Notes: generated by a model not told the origin, from the sequence alone. A DNA stretch of 64,000 nucleotides from Pseudomonas sp. R-28-1W-6 (GCF_009799925.1 NZ_WELK01000006.1:1-64000); one strand, 5' to 3'; numbered from the stretch's first letter, positions 17,728 through 27,853 are shown. Translations and numbers: made by a program.

Positions 17728-18426
17728 TCAGTTCAGGCGCTGGCGCAGCTGGCCGAGCTGCTCGTCGATCAGCGGGGTGAGCAGGCTGAAGCACTCGGCC
17801 GGGGCGATCAGCACCCGCGGCGGGTCGATCAGCTGTCGCTGCAGGCTGTCCAGGGCCCGCGCCAGGCTGCTCTGGCGGGCCGCACGCGGTTGCAGGCGCA
17901 GGCTCAGGTAGCGCAGCTGCACCTGCAAGGGCAGCGGGCAGCGCGCGGCCCCGGCGCCGCGTACGGCCAGGCCGCGCAGGCGCGCCAGTTCCTCCAGCTC
18001 GCGGCAGTCGCGGGCGATGCCGGTGGGCTCGGCGTGCAGGCCGACCAGCTGCAGCTCGAGCAGCTGGATGTGCTCCAGCAGCTGCTCGATCAGCTGGCAG
18101 TGGCCGTCGAAGTCGTCGGCCTGCTGGCGCAGCGGCAACCAGTGCCGGCGCAGTCCGTCCAGGGCCGGCTCGGCCGGGGCGTCGCGCCAGAGCGCGTCGA
18201 TTTCCGCAGCCAGGGCCTGGCATTGCTGACGGGCCGGCGCACCGCTCTGGCCGCCGAGGCCGCGGTGCTTTTGGATCCGCTGGAGCAGCTCCAGGCACAG
18301 CAGCAGGCCTTGCTGCAGGGCCTGGCGGCGCTGCTGCGTGCGGCCGCGCTTGCGCCAGCGGAACAGGCCGGCGCCGAGCAGCAGGGCGGCACTGGCGGCG
18401 CCGGCGAGCAGGAGAGTGGGGCTCAT
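17728..18426 (-). CDS. membrane-anchored protein with NIT-like helical domain
   Basis: 232 residues: one N-terminal membrane helix (about 3-22) followed by RWRKRGR, so the rest is predicted cytoplasmic, then an all-helical region. [15 protein letters not shown] (about 46-60) resembles the (E/Q)RGxS signature of NIT (nitrate/nitrite-sensing type) domains. It overlaps the chemoreceptor-like gene by ATGA, so the two are translationally coupled and likely work together. No function is established; the NIT resemblance is weak and by eye. Confidence 0.65.
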   Translation of the reverse strand: MSPTLLLAGAASAALLLGAGLFRWRKRGRTQQRRQALQQGLLLCLELLQRIQKHRGLGGQSGAPARQQCQALAAEIDALWRDAPAEPALDGLRRHWLPLRQQADDFDGHCQLIEQLLEHIQLLELQLVGLHAEPTGIARDCRELEELARLRGLAVRGAGAARCPLPLQVQLRYLSLRLQPRAARQSSLARALDSLQRQLIDPPRVLIAPAECFSLLTPLIDEQLGQLRQRLN

Positions 18427-19514
18427 GGCGCGGTGCCTCCGGTCAGGCGGGTGAGGTACAGGGTGAGGTCGTGCAGCTCGTGGTTCTGTGCGCTGTGCTG
18501 TTGCAGGGCGCCGCCGATCTCATGCAGCTGCTGGTTGAGCGACTGGTTGGCCTGGGTGTGCTCGGCCAGGGCCTGGCGCATGGCGCCGAAGCGCTGCAGG
18601 GTGTCCTGGCTGAACTCGGCCTGGGCCTGCAGCTGCTCCGCCAGCTGGCTGCTCTGCCGGCTGCTGGCGTCCAGCAGGTCGCGGTGCTCGTCGACTTCGC
18701 CGTGCACCTGGCCGACGGCCCGGGTGATCGCGCCGACCACGCCGGTGATCTCGCTGGCCGCGCTGTCGGTGGATTGCGCCAGGTTGCGCACCTCCGCGGC
18801 GACCACGGCGAAGCCGCGGCCATGCTCGCCGGCGCGGGCCGCCTCGATCGAGGCATTCAGGGCCAGTAGCTGGGTCTGCTTGGCCAGCGCCTGGATCAGC
18901 TGCACGGCGCGCTCCACCGCGCCGGTGTGCTGCAGCAGCTGGCCCACCGCTTCGGCGGTGCGGCCCAGGCTGAGCTGGATGCCGTGCATGGTGGTGCCCA
19001 CATGTTGGGCGTCCTGCCGGCCGTCCTCACTCATTTGGTGCATCCGGGCGAAGGCCTGCAGCGCCTGTTCGGCCAGGCCCTCGATGTGCAGCAGGGTCTG
19101 GCTGATTTGCTCGCTGGCGGCGGCGATCATGTCGACCCGCTGGCTCTGCTGCTCGCCCTGTTGCTCGGTCTGCCTGGCCATGCGTTCCAGCGCGGCGCTG
19201 GCGAACTGCACCTCGCTGCGCAGGCGTTCGGCACTGCGTTGCTCGCCGCTGCAGCTGACCAGCAGCTGCGCCGCTTCGGCCTGGCCGCCGAACAGGCCGG
19301 CGAGCTGCTGCAGGATGCGCTGCTGGTCGCGCTGCAGGCGCCGCCAGAGCAGGTGCTGGGCGCCGCCGAGATAGAGCAGCAGGAACAGCAGCGCGGCGGC
19401 CGGGTAGGGCTGGCCGAGCAGGGCCAGCAGGGTGGTGGCGAGGGCGAGCAGGGCGAGCAACCAGGCCCGCACAGCGCCGCAGCGTTCCAGGCAGTAAACG
19501 CCGAGTTCCAGCAT
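18423..19514 (-). CDS. methyl-accepting chemotaxis-like transducer without sensor domain
   Basis: 363 residues. Two closely spaced N-terminal membrane helices (about 15-55) with only a few residues between them, so there is no periplasmic ligand domain. The rest is a coiled-coil signalling domain with the highly conserved hairpin tip [28 protein letters not shown] (one base of spacing added here), which contacts CheA/CheW. ATG at 19514 chosen because it precedes the first helix; no strong ribosome binding site. The downstream coupled gene may supply sensing. Confidence 0.87.
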   Translation of the reverse strand: MLELGVYCLERCGAVRAWLLALLALATTLLALLGQPYPAAALLFLLLYLGGAQHLLWRRLQRDQQRILQQLAGLFGGQAEAAQLLVSCSGEQRSAERLRSEVQFASAALERMARQTEQQGEQQSQRVDMIAAASEQISQTLLHIEGLAEQALQAFARMHQMSEDGRQDAQHVGTTMHGIQLSLGRTAEAVGQLLQHTGAVERAVQLIQALAKQTQLLALNASIEAARAGEHGRGFAVVAAEVRNLAQSTDSAASEITGVVGAITRAVGQVHGEVDEHRDLLDASSRQSSQLAEQLQAQAEFSQDTLQRFGAMRQALAEHTQANQSLNQQLHEIGGALQQHSAQNHELHDLTLYLTRLTGGTAP

Positions 19515-19665
19515 AGGGGCATCCAACTTCAGACAGGGCAGTAATGCCTGGGGCGTAGCAAGATGCTGGCCAGCCGGGCAGATTTGCCTGCCGCCTGTCG
19601 GTAGCCCTGTCGTCGGGCGGCCCGACTGGGTAAAGTGCAGGCTTCCCCCCGACCTGTGCCCGCAC

Positions 19666-20415
19666 ATGCTCAAAGCCCGCCTGCTGCGCCTGGACGACCA
19701 GGCCCACGAACATGCCCACGACTATCACCAGCTGGTGATGTCGCTGTCCGGGCGCGCGGAATTCGAGGTCAATGGCCGCGGCGGCGAGGTCTGCCGCATG
19801 CGTGCCTGCCTGGTGCCGGGCGATGCCGACCACCAGTTCGCCGGCATGGGCGACAACCGCATGCTGATTCTCGACCTGAACGAGCAGGATACGTCCGCGG
19901 AAGACCTCAGCCTGCTCGCCGAGCTGTTCGAGAGCCCGCGCTACCCTGCGCTGGATGCCGACTTCCAGAACCTGCTGAGCTACGCCGGGGCCGAGCTGGC
20001 GCGCTATGGCAGCGACCCGCACCTGGCCCGCGCCCTCGGCGGCGTGCTGCTGCGCGCCCTGCACCTGCGCCTGTTCGGCGCGCAGACCGCACCGGGGGGC
20101 GGCGCGCTGGATGTCGAGCGGCTCGACCGCTACATCGCCGAGCACCTGGCGCGGCGCATCACGGTGATCGAGCTGGCCCAGGTCGCCTGCCTGAGCCCGA
20201 GCCACTTCCACGCCCAGTTCAAGGACAGCCTCGGCCTCACCCCGCACCAGTACCTGCTCAAGACCCGCCTCGACCGCGCCGCGCGCCTGCTGCGCGAGAG
20301 CCCGCTGCCGCTGGTGCGGATCGCCGAGGAGTGCGGGTTTTCCAGCCAGAGCGCGCTGACCACGGCGATGCGCCGCTACCTCGGCCTTACCCCCAAGCGT
20401 CTGCGCAACCAGTAA
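19666..20415 (+). CDS. AraC-family transcriptional regulator
   Basis: 249 residues: N-terminal cupin-like domain ([20 protein letters not shown]) and a C-terminal double helix-turn-helix ([28 protein letters not shown], then [25 protein letters not shown]). Position next to the asrA region recalls the proline-utilisation regulator PruR of P. aeruginosa, but no proline gene is in this window, so the target is open. Divergent from the transducer pair. Confidence 0.88.
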   Translation: MLKARLLRLDDQAHEHAHDYHQLVMSLSGRAEFEVNGRGGEVCRMRACLVPGDADHQFAGMGDNRMLILDLNEQDTSAEDLSLLAELFESPRYPALDADFQNLLSYAGAELARYGSDPHLARALGGVLLRALHLRLFGAQTAPGGGALDVERLDRYIAEHLARRITVIELAQVACLSPSHFHAQFKDSLGLTPHQYLLKTRLDRAARLLRESPLPLVRIAEECGFSSQSALTTAMRRYLGLTPKRLRNQ

Positions 20416-20477
20416 GAGTCGGGCCTGCGACGAACCCGCCAGGCGGGTTCGCGGCGCCATCCAGCGTTAGCGCAGAC

Positions 20478-21332
20478 TCAGTCGCCGGTCGCCACCGGGC
20501 GGGCCGGGTCGGTGATCCATTCGCTCCAGGAACCGGCATACAGCTGCGCCAGCGGGTAGCCGGCCAGGCACAGGGCGAACAGGTTGTGGCAGGCGGTGAC
20601 GCCCGAGCCGCAGTAGGCCACCAGTTCCTGCACCGGGCGCTCGCCGAGCAGGGCGGCGAAACGCTGGCGCAGCTCGGCGGCGGGCAGGAAGCGCCCGTCG
20701 CTGTCCAGGTTGTCGGTGAACAGCGCGCAGCGGGCGCCGGGGATATGCCCGGCGACCGGGTCCAGCGGTTCCACCTCGCCGCGAAAGCGCGGCAGGGCGC
20801 GGGCGTCGAGCAGGGTCAGGGCCGGGCTGTGCAGGTCCTGCTGCAGCTGCGTGGCATCGCGCAGCAGGCTGGCGTCGGCCTGGCCGCTGAAGCTGCCGGG
20901 GCTGACCGCCGGGGTGGCGGTGTCCAGCGCCAGGCCGGCGGCCTTCCAGGCCTTGAGCCCGCCATCGAGCAGGTACACGCCCTCGCGCTTGCCCAGCCAG
21001 GCCAGCAGCCACCAGGCGCGTGCGGCGAAGGCACCGGGGCCGTCGTCATACAGCAGCACCTCGCTGTCCTGGCTGATGCCCCAGGCGCGCAGGCGCGCGA
21101 GCAGTTGGGTCGCGTCCGGCAGCGGGTGGCGCCCGGTCACGCCCTTGTGCACCGGGCCGGACAGGTCGCGTTCCAGGTCGGCGAACTGCGCGCCGGGGAT
21201 ATGCCCCTCGGCGTAGCTGCGCGCGCCATAGCCCGGGTCGTCGAGGGCGAAGCGGCAGTCGAGGATCACCAGGTTCGGCTGGTGCAGGCGGGCCTGCAGT
21301 TGAGCGGGGCTGAGCAGTTGCGCGAGCGGCAT
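20478..21332 (-). CDS. sseA: 3-mercaptopyruvate/thiosulfate sulfurtransferase
   Basis: 284-residue two-domain rhodanese. The C-terminal domain has the active-site loop YCGSGVTACHN (Cys about 240), the SseA/MST form rather than the CRKGVT of thiosulfate-specific rhodaneses. The N-terminal domain is inactive, with VILDCRF and YLLDGGLKAW. Moves sulfur from 3-mercaptopyruvate to cyanide or thiols. Single gene. Confidence 0.9.
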   Translation of the reverse strand: MPLAQLLSPAQLQARLHQPNLVILDCRFALDDPGYGARSYAEGHIPGAQFADLERDLSGPVHKGVTGRHPLPDATQLLARLRAWGISQDSEVLLYDDGPGAFAARAWWLLAWLGKREGVYLLDGGLKAWKAAGLALDTATPAVSPGSFSGQADASLLRDATQLQQDLHSPALTLLDARALPRFRGEVEPLDPVAGHIPGARCALFTDNLDSDGRFLPAAELRQRFAALLGERPVQELVAYCGSGVTACHNLFALCLAGYPLAQLYAGSWSEWITDPARPVATGD

Positions 21333-21407
21333 GGGAACTCCGTTGGCGGATGCGGGACGGTAATCAGCATAGGAACAGGGCGAGGCGCTGTCGCCCTGCT
21401 CCGGGGT

Positions 21408-22469
21408 TCAGCGGTACTGCAGCTTGCCGATGCGGTCGTTGTTCAGGCTGCCGAAGTAGAGAAAATTGCCCACCGGCTTGACCGAGGTGACCATGCGCAG
21501 GTGGCTGCCGCTGGTGTCGTGCAGGCTCTGCACGATCTGGCCCTGCTCGTTGAGCGCGATGACCAGGCCGTAGTCCTGCGGCTTGGGCCACATGGAGCGC
21601 GGCAGCTTGGCCAGCTGGGCCTTGAGCCACGGCTGGTTCTGCAGGAAGTCGGCGTCGGCCTTGCGCGGGGTCGGCAGGGCCACCCAGAAGGTGCCGGCGC
21701 GGTCGCCCTGCAGGTTGTCCGGCATGCCCGGCAGGTTGTCGATGAATACATCGTGGCTGCCGGCCTTGTCGCCCTTGAGCCAGTAGCGGGTGATGCGGTA
21801 GCGGTAGGTCTCGTTGACCAGCACGAAGTCCTCGTTCTGCGACAGCGTCACGCCGTTGGCGAAGTACAGGTCCTTGAGCAGGGTCTCGCTCTTGCCGGTG
21901 GCCGGGTCGTAGCGCAGCAGACGGCCGTAGGGGCGGCCTTCGAGCAGGTCGAGCAGGTAGTCCGGCTGCTGGAACTTGCTGGAGGCATCGCTGAAATAGA
22001 TGCGCCCGTCGCTGGCGATGTCGAGGTCGTCGGTGAAGGCGAACGGCACGCCGTCGGCTTCGCGGCTGAGCACTTCGATCTGCCCGGCGGGGCTGATGCG
22101 CAGCAGGCCCTTGTAGGCGTCGGCGACGATCAGGTTGCCCTGGGCGTCGAAGTCCATGCCCAGCGGGCGGCCGCCGGTGGCGGTGAGCACATCGAGGCTG
22201 CCGTCCTCGGCGATGCGCACGATGCGCCCGTCATGCAGGCCTGCATAGACGCGGCCCTGGGCGTCCACCGCGGTGTCTTCCGGGCCGTGGATCTGGCCCT
22301 GGGCCAGCAGCTCGGCCTTCATCAGGGTGTCGTTGGGTTCCAGGGCGCCGGTCATCAGCGGGGCCACCGGCGGTTGCCAGGCCAGCGGCTCGATGGTGTT
22401 CGGGGTGAGCGCCAGGTAGCCCGCCGCGCCAGCGATCAGTAGGGCCAGCAGGCCGAGGAGTTTTTTCAT
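21408..22469 (-). CDS. SMP-30/strictosidine synthase-like beta-propeller
   Basis: 353 residues: N-terminal signal anchor (MKKLLGLLALLIAGAAGYLAL) then a six-bladed propeller of the strictosidine synthase/APMAP type: GPEDTAVDAQGRVYAG, RPLGMDFDAQGNLIVADAYKG, DIASDGRIYFSDASS, LYFANGVTLSQNEDFVLVNET. Bacterial members are lactonase- or arylesterase-like. Probably faces the periplasm. Substrate unknown. Confidence 0.85.
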   Translation of the reverse strand: MKKLLGLLALLIAGAAGYLALTPNTIEPLAWQPPVAPLMTGALEPNDTLMKAELLAQGQIHGPEDTAVDAQGRVYAGLHDGRIVRIAEDGSLDVLTATGGRPLGMDFDAQGNLIVADAYKGLLRISPAGQIEVLSREADGVPFAFTDDLDIASDGRIYFSDASSKFQQPDYLLDLLEGRPYGRLLRYDPATGKSETLLKDLYFANGVTLSQNEDFVLVNETYRYRITRYWLKGDKAGSHDVFIDNLPGMPDNLQGDRAGTFWVALPTPRKADADFLQNQPWLKAQLAKLPRSMWPKPQDYGLVIALNEQGQIVQSLHDTSGSHLRMVTSVKPVGNFLYFGSLNNDRIGKLQYR

Positions 22470-22598
22470 CGTGATTCTTCCCTGTGCTGAGGTGGGCGGC
22501 AGTGTAACTGGTTAAGCGCTGCAGAAGCGGGCAACGCCAAGGCAGCGGAATAACGCGCCATAACCCGGGCGTAGGCGCGGGCAAATGCCCGGCCGGCG

Positions 22599-22623
22599 TG
22601 CCGGGCATATATACTGCCCGGCA
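22599..22623. repeat. inverted repeat over the likely rnd promoter
   Basis: Perfect 9-bp arms TGCCGGGCA/TGCCCGGCA around TATATAC, 18 bases before the rnd start. It could be an operator over a -10-like TATATA or an mRNA leader hairpin. Confidence 0.4.
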
Positions 22624-22641
22624 TTGCCCAAGGAGTGCCGC

Positions 22642-23760
22642 GTGGCTATCGATATTCAGTGGATCCTCGACGACGCCAGCCTGGCCCGTCACTGCGCCGA
22701 CTGGCGGCGTCTGCCGTTCGTTGCCCTCGACACCGAGTTCATGCGGGTCGACACCTTCTACCCGATCGCCGGCCTGCTGCAGGTGGGCGATGGCGAGCGC
22801 GCCTTCCTCATCGACCCGCTGAGCATCGGCGACTGGTCGCCCTTCGCCGAGTTGCTCGAAGACCCTGCCCTGGTCAAGGTGCTGCATGCCTGCAGCGAAG
22901 ACCTGGAGGTGTTCCTGCGCCTGACCGGCAGCCTGCCCAGCCCGCTGTTCGACACCCAGCTGGCCGCCGGCTACCTCAACCTGGGTTTCTCCATGGGCTA
23001 TTCACGCCTGGTGCAGGAGGTGCTCGGCATCGAGCTGCCCAAGGGCGAGACCCGCTCCGACTGGCTGCAGCGCCCGCTGTCGCCGACCCAGATCAGCTAC
23101 GCCGCCGAGGATGCCCAGCACCTGGCCGAGGTCTACCGCGTGCTGCAGCCCAAGCTGAGCGCCGACAAGCTGGCCTGGGTGCTGGAAGACGGCGCCGAGC
23201 TGATCGCCAACCTGCGCCGCGAAACCGACCCGGACCAGCTCTACCGCGAGGCCAAACTGGCCTGGAAGCTGTCGCCCCAGCAGCTGGCGGTGCTGCGTGC
23301 CCTGTGTGCCTGGCGTGAGCGCCAGGCGCGGGCGCGCAACCAGCCGCGCAACCGCATCATCCGCGAGCATTCGCTGTGGCCGCTGGCCAAGACCCAGCCG
23401 GACAACCTGGTCGACCTGGCCCGCATCGAAGACATGCACCCCAAGACCGTGCGCCAGGACGGCGAGACCCTGCTCAAGCTGATCAAGCAGGCCGCCAGCC
23501 TGCCCCCGGCCGAATGGCCCGAGGCGCTGCCGGCGCCGCTGCCGCTGGAATCGACGGCGCTGCTGAAAAAGCTGCGCGCGGTCGGCCAGCGCGAGGCCGA
23601 GCGCCTGCAGATCGCCCCGGAACTGATGCTGCGCAAGAAATCCCTCGAAGCCCTGCTGAAAAGCGGTTACCCGGATGGCCCCTACCAGCTGCCGGACAAT
23701 CTGCGTGGCTGGCGCCGTGAACTGATGGGCGAGGCTCTGCTGGCCGCCCTGGAAGCCTGA
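22642..23760 (+). CDS. rnd: ribonuclease D
   Basis: 372-residue 3'-5' exoribonuclease for tRNA 3'-end maturation. DEDD exonuclease domain with DTEFMRV (Exo I), HACSEDLEV and FDTQLAAGY (Exo II), YAAEDAQHL (Exo III, YxxxD), then an HRDC domain ([20 protein letters not shown]). Start is GTG at 22642 with AAGGAG six bases before; there is no better ATG. First of a run with ycgL and the 2-hydroxyacid dehydrogenase, spaced by one base from ycgL. Confidence 0.95.
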   Translation: MAIDIQWILDDASLARHCADWRRLPFVALDTEFMRVDTFYPIAGLLQVGDGERAFLIDPLSIGDWSPFAELLEDPALVKVLHACSEDLEVFLRLTGSLPSPLFDTQLAAGYLNLGFSMGYSRLVQEVLGIELPKGETRSDWLQRPLSPTQISYAAEDAQHLAEVYRVLQPKLSADKLAWVLEDGAELIANLRRETDPDQLYREAKLAWKLSPQQLAVLRALCAWRERQARARNQPRNRIIREHSLWPLAKTQPDNLVDLARIEDMHPKTVRQDGETLLKLIKQAASLPPAEWPEALPAPLPLESTALLKKLRAVGQREAERLQIAPELMLRKKSLEALLKSGYPDGPYQLPDNLRGWRRELMGEALLAALEA

Positions 23761-23761
23761 T

Positions 23762-24055
23762 ATGAAGAAAATCTGTTCGATCTACCGCAGCCCGCGCAAG
23801 AACGAGATGTACCTCTACGTGCTCAAGGCCGACGAGCTGAAACGCGTGCCGGAAGGCCTTCTGGCCGCCTTCGGCCCGCCGCAGCTGGCGTTCAGCCTGG
23901 TGCTGTCGCCGGACAAACCGCTGGCCCGCGAGGATATCCACAAGGTGCTGGAGAACCTCGAGACCCAGGGCTATCACCTGCAGATGCCGCCGCCGGAAGA
24001 GGACTACATCCAGCACCTGCCGGAAGAGCTGCTGCGCCGCAACGACCCGGTCTGA
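23762..24055 (+). CDS. YcgL domain protein
   Basis: 97-residue protein of the YcgL family: [20 protein letters not shown] at the start, then [34 protein letters not shown] split across the middle. Function unknown; it regularly follows rnd in Pseudomonas. Starts two bases after rnd ends, and its TGA shares one base with the next ATG. Confidence 0.92.
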   Translation: MKKICSIYRSPRKNEMYLYVLKADELKRVPEGLLAAFGPPQLAFSLVLSPDKPLAREDIHKVLENLETQGYHLQMPPPEEDYIQHLPEELLRRNDPV

Positions 24056-24984
24056 TGCGGGTTCTCCTCGCCGAACAGGGCGCGCCGCGCTACGCCGAGC
24101 TGCTGCACGCCGCCGCGCCGCAGCTGCTGCTGGTGTGTGGCGATGAGCAGGAGCTGGCTCGCCAGGCCGCCAGCTGCCCGGTCTGGCTGGGCCAGCCGGA
24201 CCGCCTGGCGCCCCTGCTGCGCCAGGGCCAGCGGCCGCAGTGGCTGCAGTCGACCTGGGCCGGCATCACGCCGCTGCTGGCGGCCGAGCTGCCACGCGAC
24301 TACGCGCTGACCCGCGCGGTCGGCATCTTCGGCCAGGTCATGGCCGAGTACGTGCTGACCTACCTGCTGGCCCATCGCCGACGCCTGCTGGCGCGCCTGG
24401 TCAGCCAGGTGGAGCAGCGCTGGGACGCCTTGCCGCCGGCGAGCCTGCGCGGGATGAAGGTGCTGATCGTCGGTGCCGGCGACATCGGTTGTGCGGTGGC
24501 GCGCTTTCTCGCGCCGTTCGGCGTCGAGCTGCGCGGCATCGCCCACTCGCCGCGGGCCATCGCCCCGTTCGCCGAGGTGCACGGCCTGGCCGCGCTGGGC
24601 GAGCAGGCGGCCTGGGCCGAGGTGCTGGTCAACCTGCTGCCGGATACCCCGGCGACCCGCGATATCTACGACGCCGCGCTGTTTGCGCGGATGCCGGCAC
24701 AGGCCCTGTTCATCAATGCCGGGCGCGGCGTGGCGGTGGTCGACGCCGACCTGCTGGCGGCCCTGCACGGCGGCCTGCTCGGTGGCGTGGTGCTCGATGT
24801 GTGCCGCCAGGAGCCGCTGCCGCCGGGCCATCCGTTCTGGGAGGCGCCGCGCCTGCTGCTCACCGGGCACAGTTCGGCACCGACCGAACCGGCGGCCATG
24901 GTCGAGCTGTTCCTCGACAACCTGCAGCGCTGGCAGGCCGGGCAGGAGCTGCGCGGTCGGGTGGATTTCGCCCGCGGTTACTGA
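24055..24984 (+). CDS. D-2-hydroxyacid dehydrogenase (glyoxylate/hydroxypyruvate reductase-like)
   Basis: 309-residue NAD(P)-dependent enzyme of the GhrA branch. VLIVGAGDIGCAVARFL is the nucleotide-binding loop; NLLPDTPATRDIYD and INAGRGVAVVD are family motifs with the substrate-binding Arg; the catalytic His/Glu region is LLTGHSSAPTEP. Overlaps ycgL by one base, so it is co-translated with the rnd operon. Substrate presumably a short 2-oxoacid. Confidence 0.9.
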   Translation: MRVLLAEQGAPRYAELLHAAAPQLLLVCGDEQELARQAASCPVWLGQPDRLAPLLRQGQRPQWLQSTWAGITPLLAAELPRDYALTRAVGIFGQVMAEYVLTYLLAHRRRLLARLVSQVEQRWDALPPASLRGMKVLIVGAGDIGCAVARFLAPFGVELRGIAHSPRAIAPFAEVHGLAALGEQAAWAEVLVNLLPDTPATRDIYDAALFARMPAQALFINAGRGVAVVDADLLAALHGGLLGGVVLDVCRQEPLPPGHPFWEAPRLLLTGHSSAPTEPAAMVELFLDNLQRWQAGQELRGRVDFARGY

Positions 24985-25060
24985 CCATCAGTCGCCAGCG
25001 CTTGGCCCCTCCCGGGCTTGGGGCTAGACTGCCGGCCTTTTCCGCCCAGCAGTCCGAGTC

Positions 25061-25510
25061 ATGGCCGCCAAAGTCGAACCCTTCTGGAAACGCAAAACCC
25101 TCGCCCAGCTCGACCAGGACGAGTGGGAGTCGCTGTGCGACGGCTGCGGCCTGTGCTGCCTGCAGAAACTCGAGGACGAGGACGACGGCAGCGTCTACTA
25201 CACGCGCATCGCCTGCAAGCTGCTGGACCTGAAGACCTGCCGCTGCACCGACTACGCCAATCGCCGCGCCCAGGTGCCGGACTGCATCCAGCTCACCCCG
25301 GCGCAGGCCGACCAGTTCCAGTGGCTGCCGCCGACCTGCGCCTACCGCCTGGTCAGCGAGGGCAAGGACCTGCCACTCTGGCACCATCTGGTCTGTGGCG
25401 ACCCCGACGCGGTGCACCACGAACGCATTTCCCAGTCCGGCCGCATGCTCAGCGAAAACAGCGTGGCCGAGGACGACTGGGAGGAGCACCTGATTTTCCG
25501 CGCCGGTTGA
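25061..25510 (+). CDS. YcgN-family cysteine cluster protein
   Basis: 149 residues of the UPF0260/YcgN family. Near the N-terminus [12 protein letters not shown] gives four Cys in a ferredoxin-like cluster, with further Cys in [11 protein letters not shown] and PDCIQL, consistent with a zinc or Fe-S site. Function unknown. The last gene of the rnd group, 76 bp after the dehydrogenase. Confidence 0.92.
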   Translation: MAAKVEPFWKRKTLAQLDQDEWESLCDGCGLCCLQKLEDEDDGSVYYTRIACKLLDLKTCRCTDYANRRAQVPDCIQLTPAQADQFQWLPPTCAYRLVSEGKDLPLWHHLVCGDPDAVHHERISQSGRMLSENSVAEDDWEEHLIFRAG

Positions 25511-25568
25511 GCGTTTCGCGCCAGGGCTGGTCCCAGGTCTACACCTATTCACGCATGGAGCCTGCACA

Positions 25569-26792
25569 ATGCCCGCCCGTCTCAAACTGTTGTCCGCCGC
25601 CATCCTGCTGGGCCTGAGCGCGCCGCTCTGGGCGGCGAAGAAAGTCGACCTGGACTACCTGGTGCGCTTCCTGCCCGAGAGCGACCAGGCCGAGGTCAGC
25701 CTGATCCTGGAAAACAGCGACCTGGTGCGCAACCTGACCTTCGACCTGGGCGACAAGGGCTACTACAGCGACTTCCAGGCCGACGGCAGCTGGCAGCAGG
25801 ACAGCGCGCAAAGCGGCACCTGGCAGCCGGGCAAAGGCAAGAGCACGCTCAGCTACAAGGTGCGCATCAGCCATCCCCGCCAGTCCGGCAGTTTCGACGC
25901 GCGGATGACCCAGGACTGGGCCCTGCTGCGCGGCGATGACCTGGTGCCCAGCGCGCACCTGGTCAAGGACGACCAGATCGAACTGGTCTCGCGCCTGCAG
26001 TTCGAGCTGCCCAAAGGCTGGAAAGGCGTGGAGACCGGTTGGCCGCGCATCGGCGCGAACCGCTTTCGCATCGACAACCCGGCGCGCAAGTTCGACCGCC
26101 CGACCGGCTGGGTTCTCGCCGGCAAGATCGGCAGCCGCCGCGCCCGGCTCGGCGATACCGACGTGACCGTGGCCGCGCCGGTGGGCGAGGGCATGCGGCG
26201 CATGGATATCCTCACCCTGCTGACCTTCGTCTGGCCGGAAGCCCAGGCGGTGTTCCCGCGCGACCCGGCCAAGCTGCTGATCGTCGGCGCCGGCGACCCG
26301 ATGTGGCGCGGCGGCCTGTCGGCACCCAATTCGCTGTTCATGCACAGCGACCGCCCGCTGATCAGCGAGAACGGCACCAGCTCCCTGGTGCATGAGCTGG
26401 TTCACGTGTTCAGCCGCATCCGCGACACCGACAGGAGCGACTGGATCAGCGAAGGCCTGGCCGAGTACTACGCCATCGAACTGATGCGCCGCGCCGGCGG
26501 CATGAGCGAGGACCGCTACCAGGCGATCCGCAAGAAGCTGATCGGCTGGAGCAAGCCGGTCGAGACCCTGCGCACCGAGGAGTCCAACGGGCCGGTCACC
26601 GCCCGCGCGGTGCTGCTGCTGCAGGAGCTGGACCGGGAAATCCGCAAGCACACCAACAACCAGCGCTCGCTGGACGATGTCACCCGCGGCCTGATGCGCC
26701 TGGACAAGGCCAGCACCAAGGACCTCATCGAAATCAGCGAAAACGTCATGGGCCGCGCGTCGGATGTGCTGGACAGCCCGTTGCTGCGTTGA
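25569..26792 (+). CDS. secreted gluzincin-like (M61-type) protein
   Basis: 407 residues: signal peptide MPARLKLLSAAILLGLSAPLWA, an N-terminal beta-rich region, then a metallopeptidase core with SLVHELVHVFSRI (HExxH form HELVH, about 276-280) and WISEGLAEYYAIEL, which gives the third ligand Glu. The order is like M61 glycyl aminopeptidases, but no PDZ domain is seen. Predicted periplasmic zinc peptidase. Separated from ycgN by 58 bp. Confidence 0.8.
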   Translation: MPARLKLLSAAILLGLSAPLWAAKKVDLDYLVRFLPESDQAEVSLILENSDLVRNLTFDLGDKGYYSDFQADGSWQQDSAQSGTWQPGKGKSTLSYKVRISHPRQSGSFDARMTQDWALLRGDDLVPSAHLVKDDQIELVSRLQFELPKGWKGVETGWPRIGANRFRIDNPARKFDRPTGWVLAGKIGSRRARLGDTDVTVAAPVGEGMRRMDILTLLTFVWPEAQAVFPRDPAKLLIVGAGDPMWRGGLSAPNSLFMHSDRPLISENGTSSLVHELVHVFSRIRDTDRSDWISEGLAEYYAIELMRRAGGMSEDRYQAIRKKLIGWSKPVETLRTEESNGPVTARAVLLLQELDREIRKHTNNQRSLDDVTRGLMRLDKASTKDLIEISENVMGRASDVLDSPLLR

Positions 26793-26810
26793 GCCCGCGG
26801 TGGGCTCTCG

Positions 26811-26885
26811 GTGTGGGAGCGGCTTCAGCCGCGAGCAGGCCGGGCAGCGAGTTGCCTGCGTTCGCGGCTGAAGCCGCACCTACGC
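26811..26885. repeat. REP-like palindrome pair (GTGGGAGCGGCTTCAGCC type)
   Basis: Two inverted REP-type arms (26811-26840 and 26854-26885) between convergent genes. Related pairs occur at 56759-56824 and 60751-60817. Confidence 0.8.
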
Positions 26886-26900
26886 AAAGCCCCGTGTGCC

Positions 26901-27371
26901 TCAGAACAACGGCCCCGAGCGGGTGTTGTTGCCCTTGGCCAGGCGGTCGTAGAGCACCACGTTGACCGTGGCCGCCAGGTTCATGCAGCCATTGGTGGGG
27001 ATGTACACCACCTCGTCGCCGCACCAGTCGCGGATTGCCTTGTCCAGCGAGCCGTCTTCGGGGCCGAAGATATACAGCGCGCGGTCCGGGTGGGTGTAGT
27101 CGGGCAGGGCGCGGGCGCCTTCCACCAGCTCCACCGCCACCGGCGTGCAGCCCAGCGGCACGATGCGGCGCAGGTCGTCGATGTTGATCAGCGGAATGTC
27201 CTGGTGGACCTTCTTGGTGTCGGTGACGAAGTCCTTGGCGCGGTCGTAGCGGGTGCCGGTATAGAACACCGAGCTGACGCCATAGCAGCCGGCGGCGCGC
27301 ATGATCGAGCCGACGTTTTCCGGTGACTTGGGGTTGAACAGGCCGATGCAGCTGTATCGTTTGTTGGCCAC
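26901..27371 (-). CDS. TrmH/SpoU-family RNA 2'-O-methyltransferase
   Basis: 156-residue SPOUT methyltransferase with the three motifs of the SpoU group: NPKSPENVGSIMRAAG (motif 1), YIFGPEDGSL (motif 2), and IPTNGCMNLAATVNVVLYDR (motif 3, knot). Size is that of TrmL-like single-domain enzymes, though the sequence is not a close TrmL. GTG start at 27371. Target RNA not known. Confidence 0.87.
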   Translation of the reverse strand: MANKRYSCIGLFNPKSPENVGSIMRAAGCYGVSSVFYTGTRYDRAKDFVTDTKKVHQDIPLINIDDLRRIVPLGCTPVAVELVEGARALPDYTHPDRALYIFGPEDGSLDKAIRDWCGDEVVYIPTNGCMNLAATVNVVLYDRLAKGNNTRSGPLF

Positions 27372-27431
27372 GGGGAAGCTCGCGCAAAAAAAGACGCGAT
27401 TATACGGCTGCGTCCGGCGCTGTGATCGCCG

Positions 27432-27770
27432 TCAGTCCTTTTTCAGCAGGCTGGCAAGGTCGCCGAAGGCCTTGTAGGTGGTCTTCGCCGCTTGCGGGCT
27501 GGCGGTGGAGCCTTCGGCGAAGTACTGCTGGTCGGTGTAGCGCGAGTGCTCGTTGTCGTGACAGAACAGGCACAGCAGCTCCCAGTTGGAGCCATCCGCC
27601 GGGTTGTTGTCGTGGTTGTGGTCGCGGTGGTGCACGGTCAGCTCGCTCAGACGCTTGCCGCTGAACTCGCGGGCGCAGCGCCCGCACACGTGCGGGTACA
27701 TCTTCAGGGCTTTCTGCCGGTAGTCTGCTTCGGCCTTGGCCGACAGGGTGTAGCTGGGATTGGTGCTCAT
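27432..27770 (-). CDS. YajD-type HNH nuclease
   Basis: 112-residue HNH protein. CGRCAREF and LCLFCHDNEH are the zinc knuckles, and LTVHHRDHNHDNNPADGSNW is the HNH core with catalytic His. Matches YajD of enterobacteria. Start ATG at 27770. The function of YajD is unknown. Confidence 0.87.
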   Translation of the reverse strand: MSTNPSYTLSAKAEADYRQKALKMYPHVCGRCAREFSGKRLSELTVHHRDHNHDNNPADGSNWELLCLFCHDNEHSRYTDQQYFAEGSTASPQAAKTTYKAFGDLASLLKKD

Positions 27771-27853
27771 GGCAGGACCTGTGGTCGGGTGGTGAACGCG
27801 GTGGTTGCGATGCTGCCAGAATAAAGCCAAAGCCCGCGCAGCTGGAGCCCCCG

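Noticed and set aside
15233..17911. 892-residue open frame on the plus strand opposite asrA
   Set aside because: It is the antisense shadow of a conserved Lon gene in high-GC DNA; composition is H/Q/V/L-rich without any family motif.
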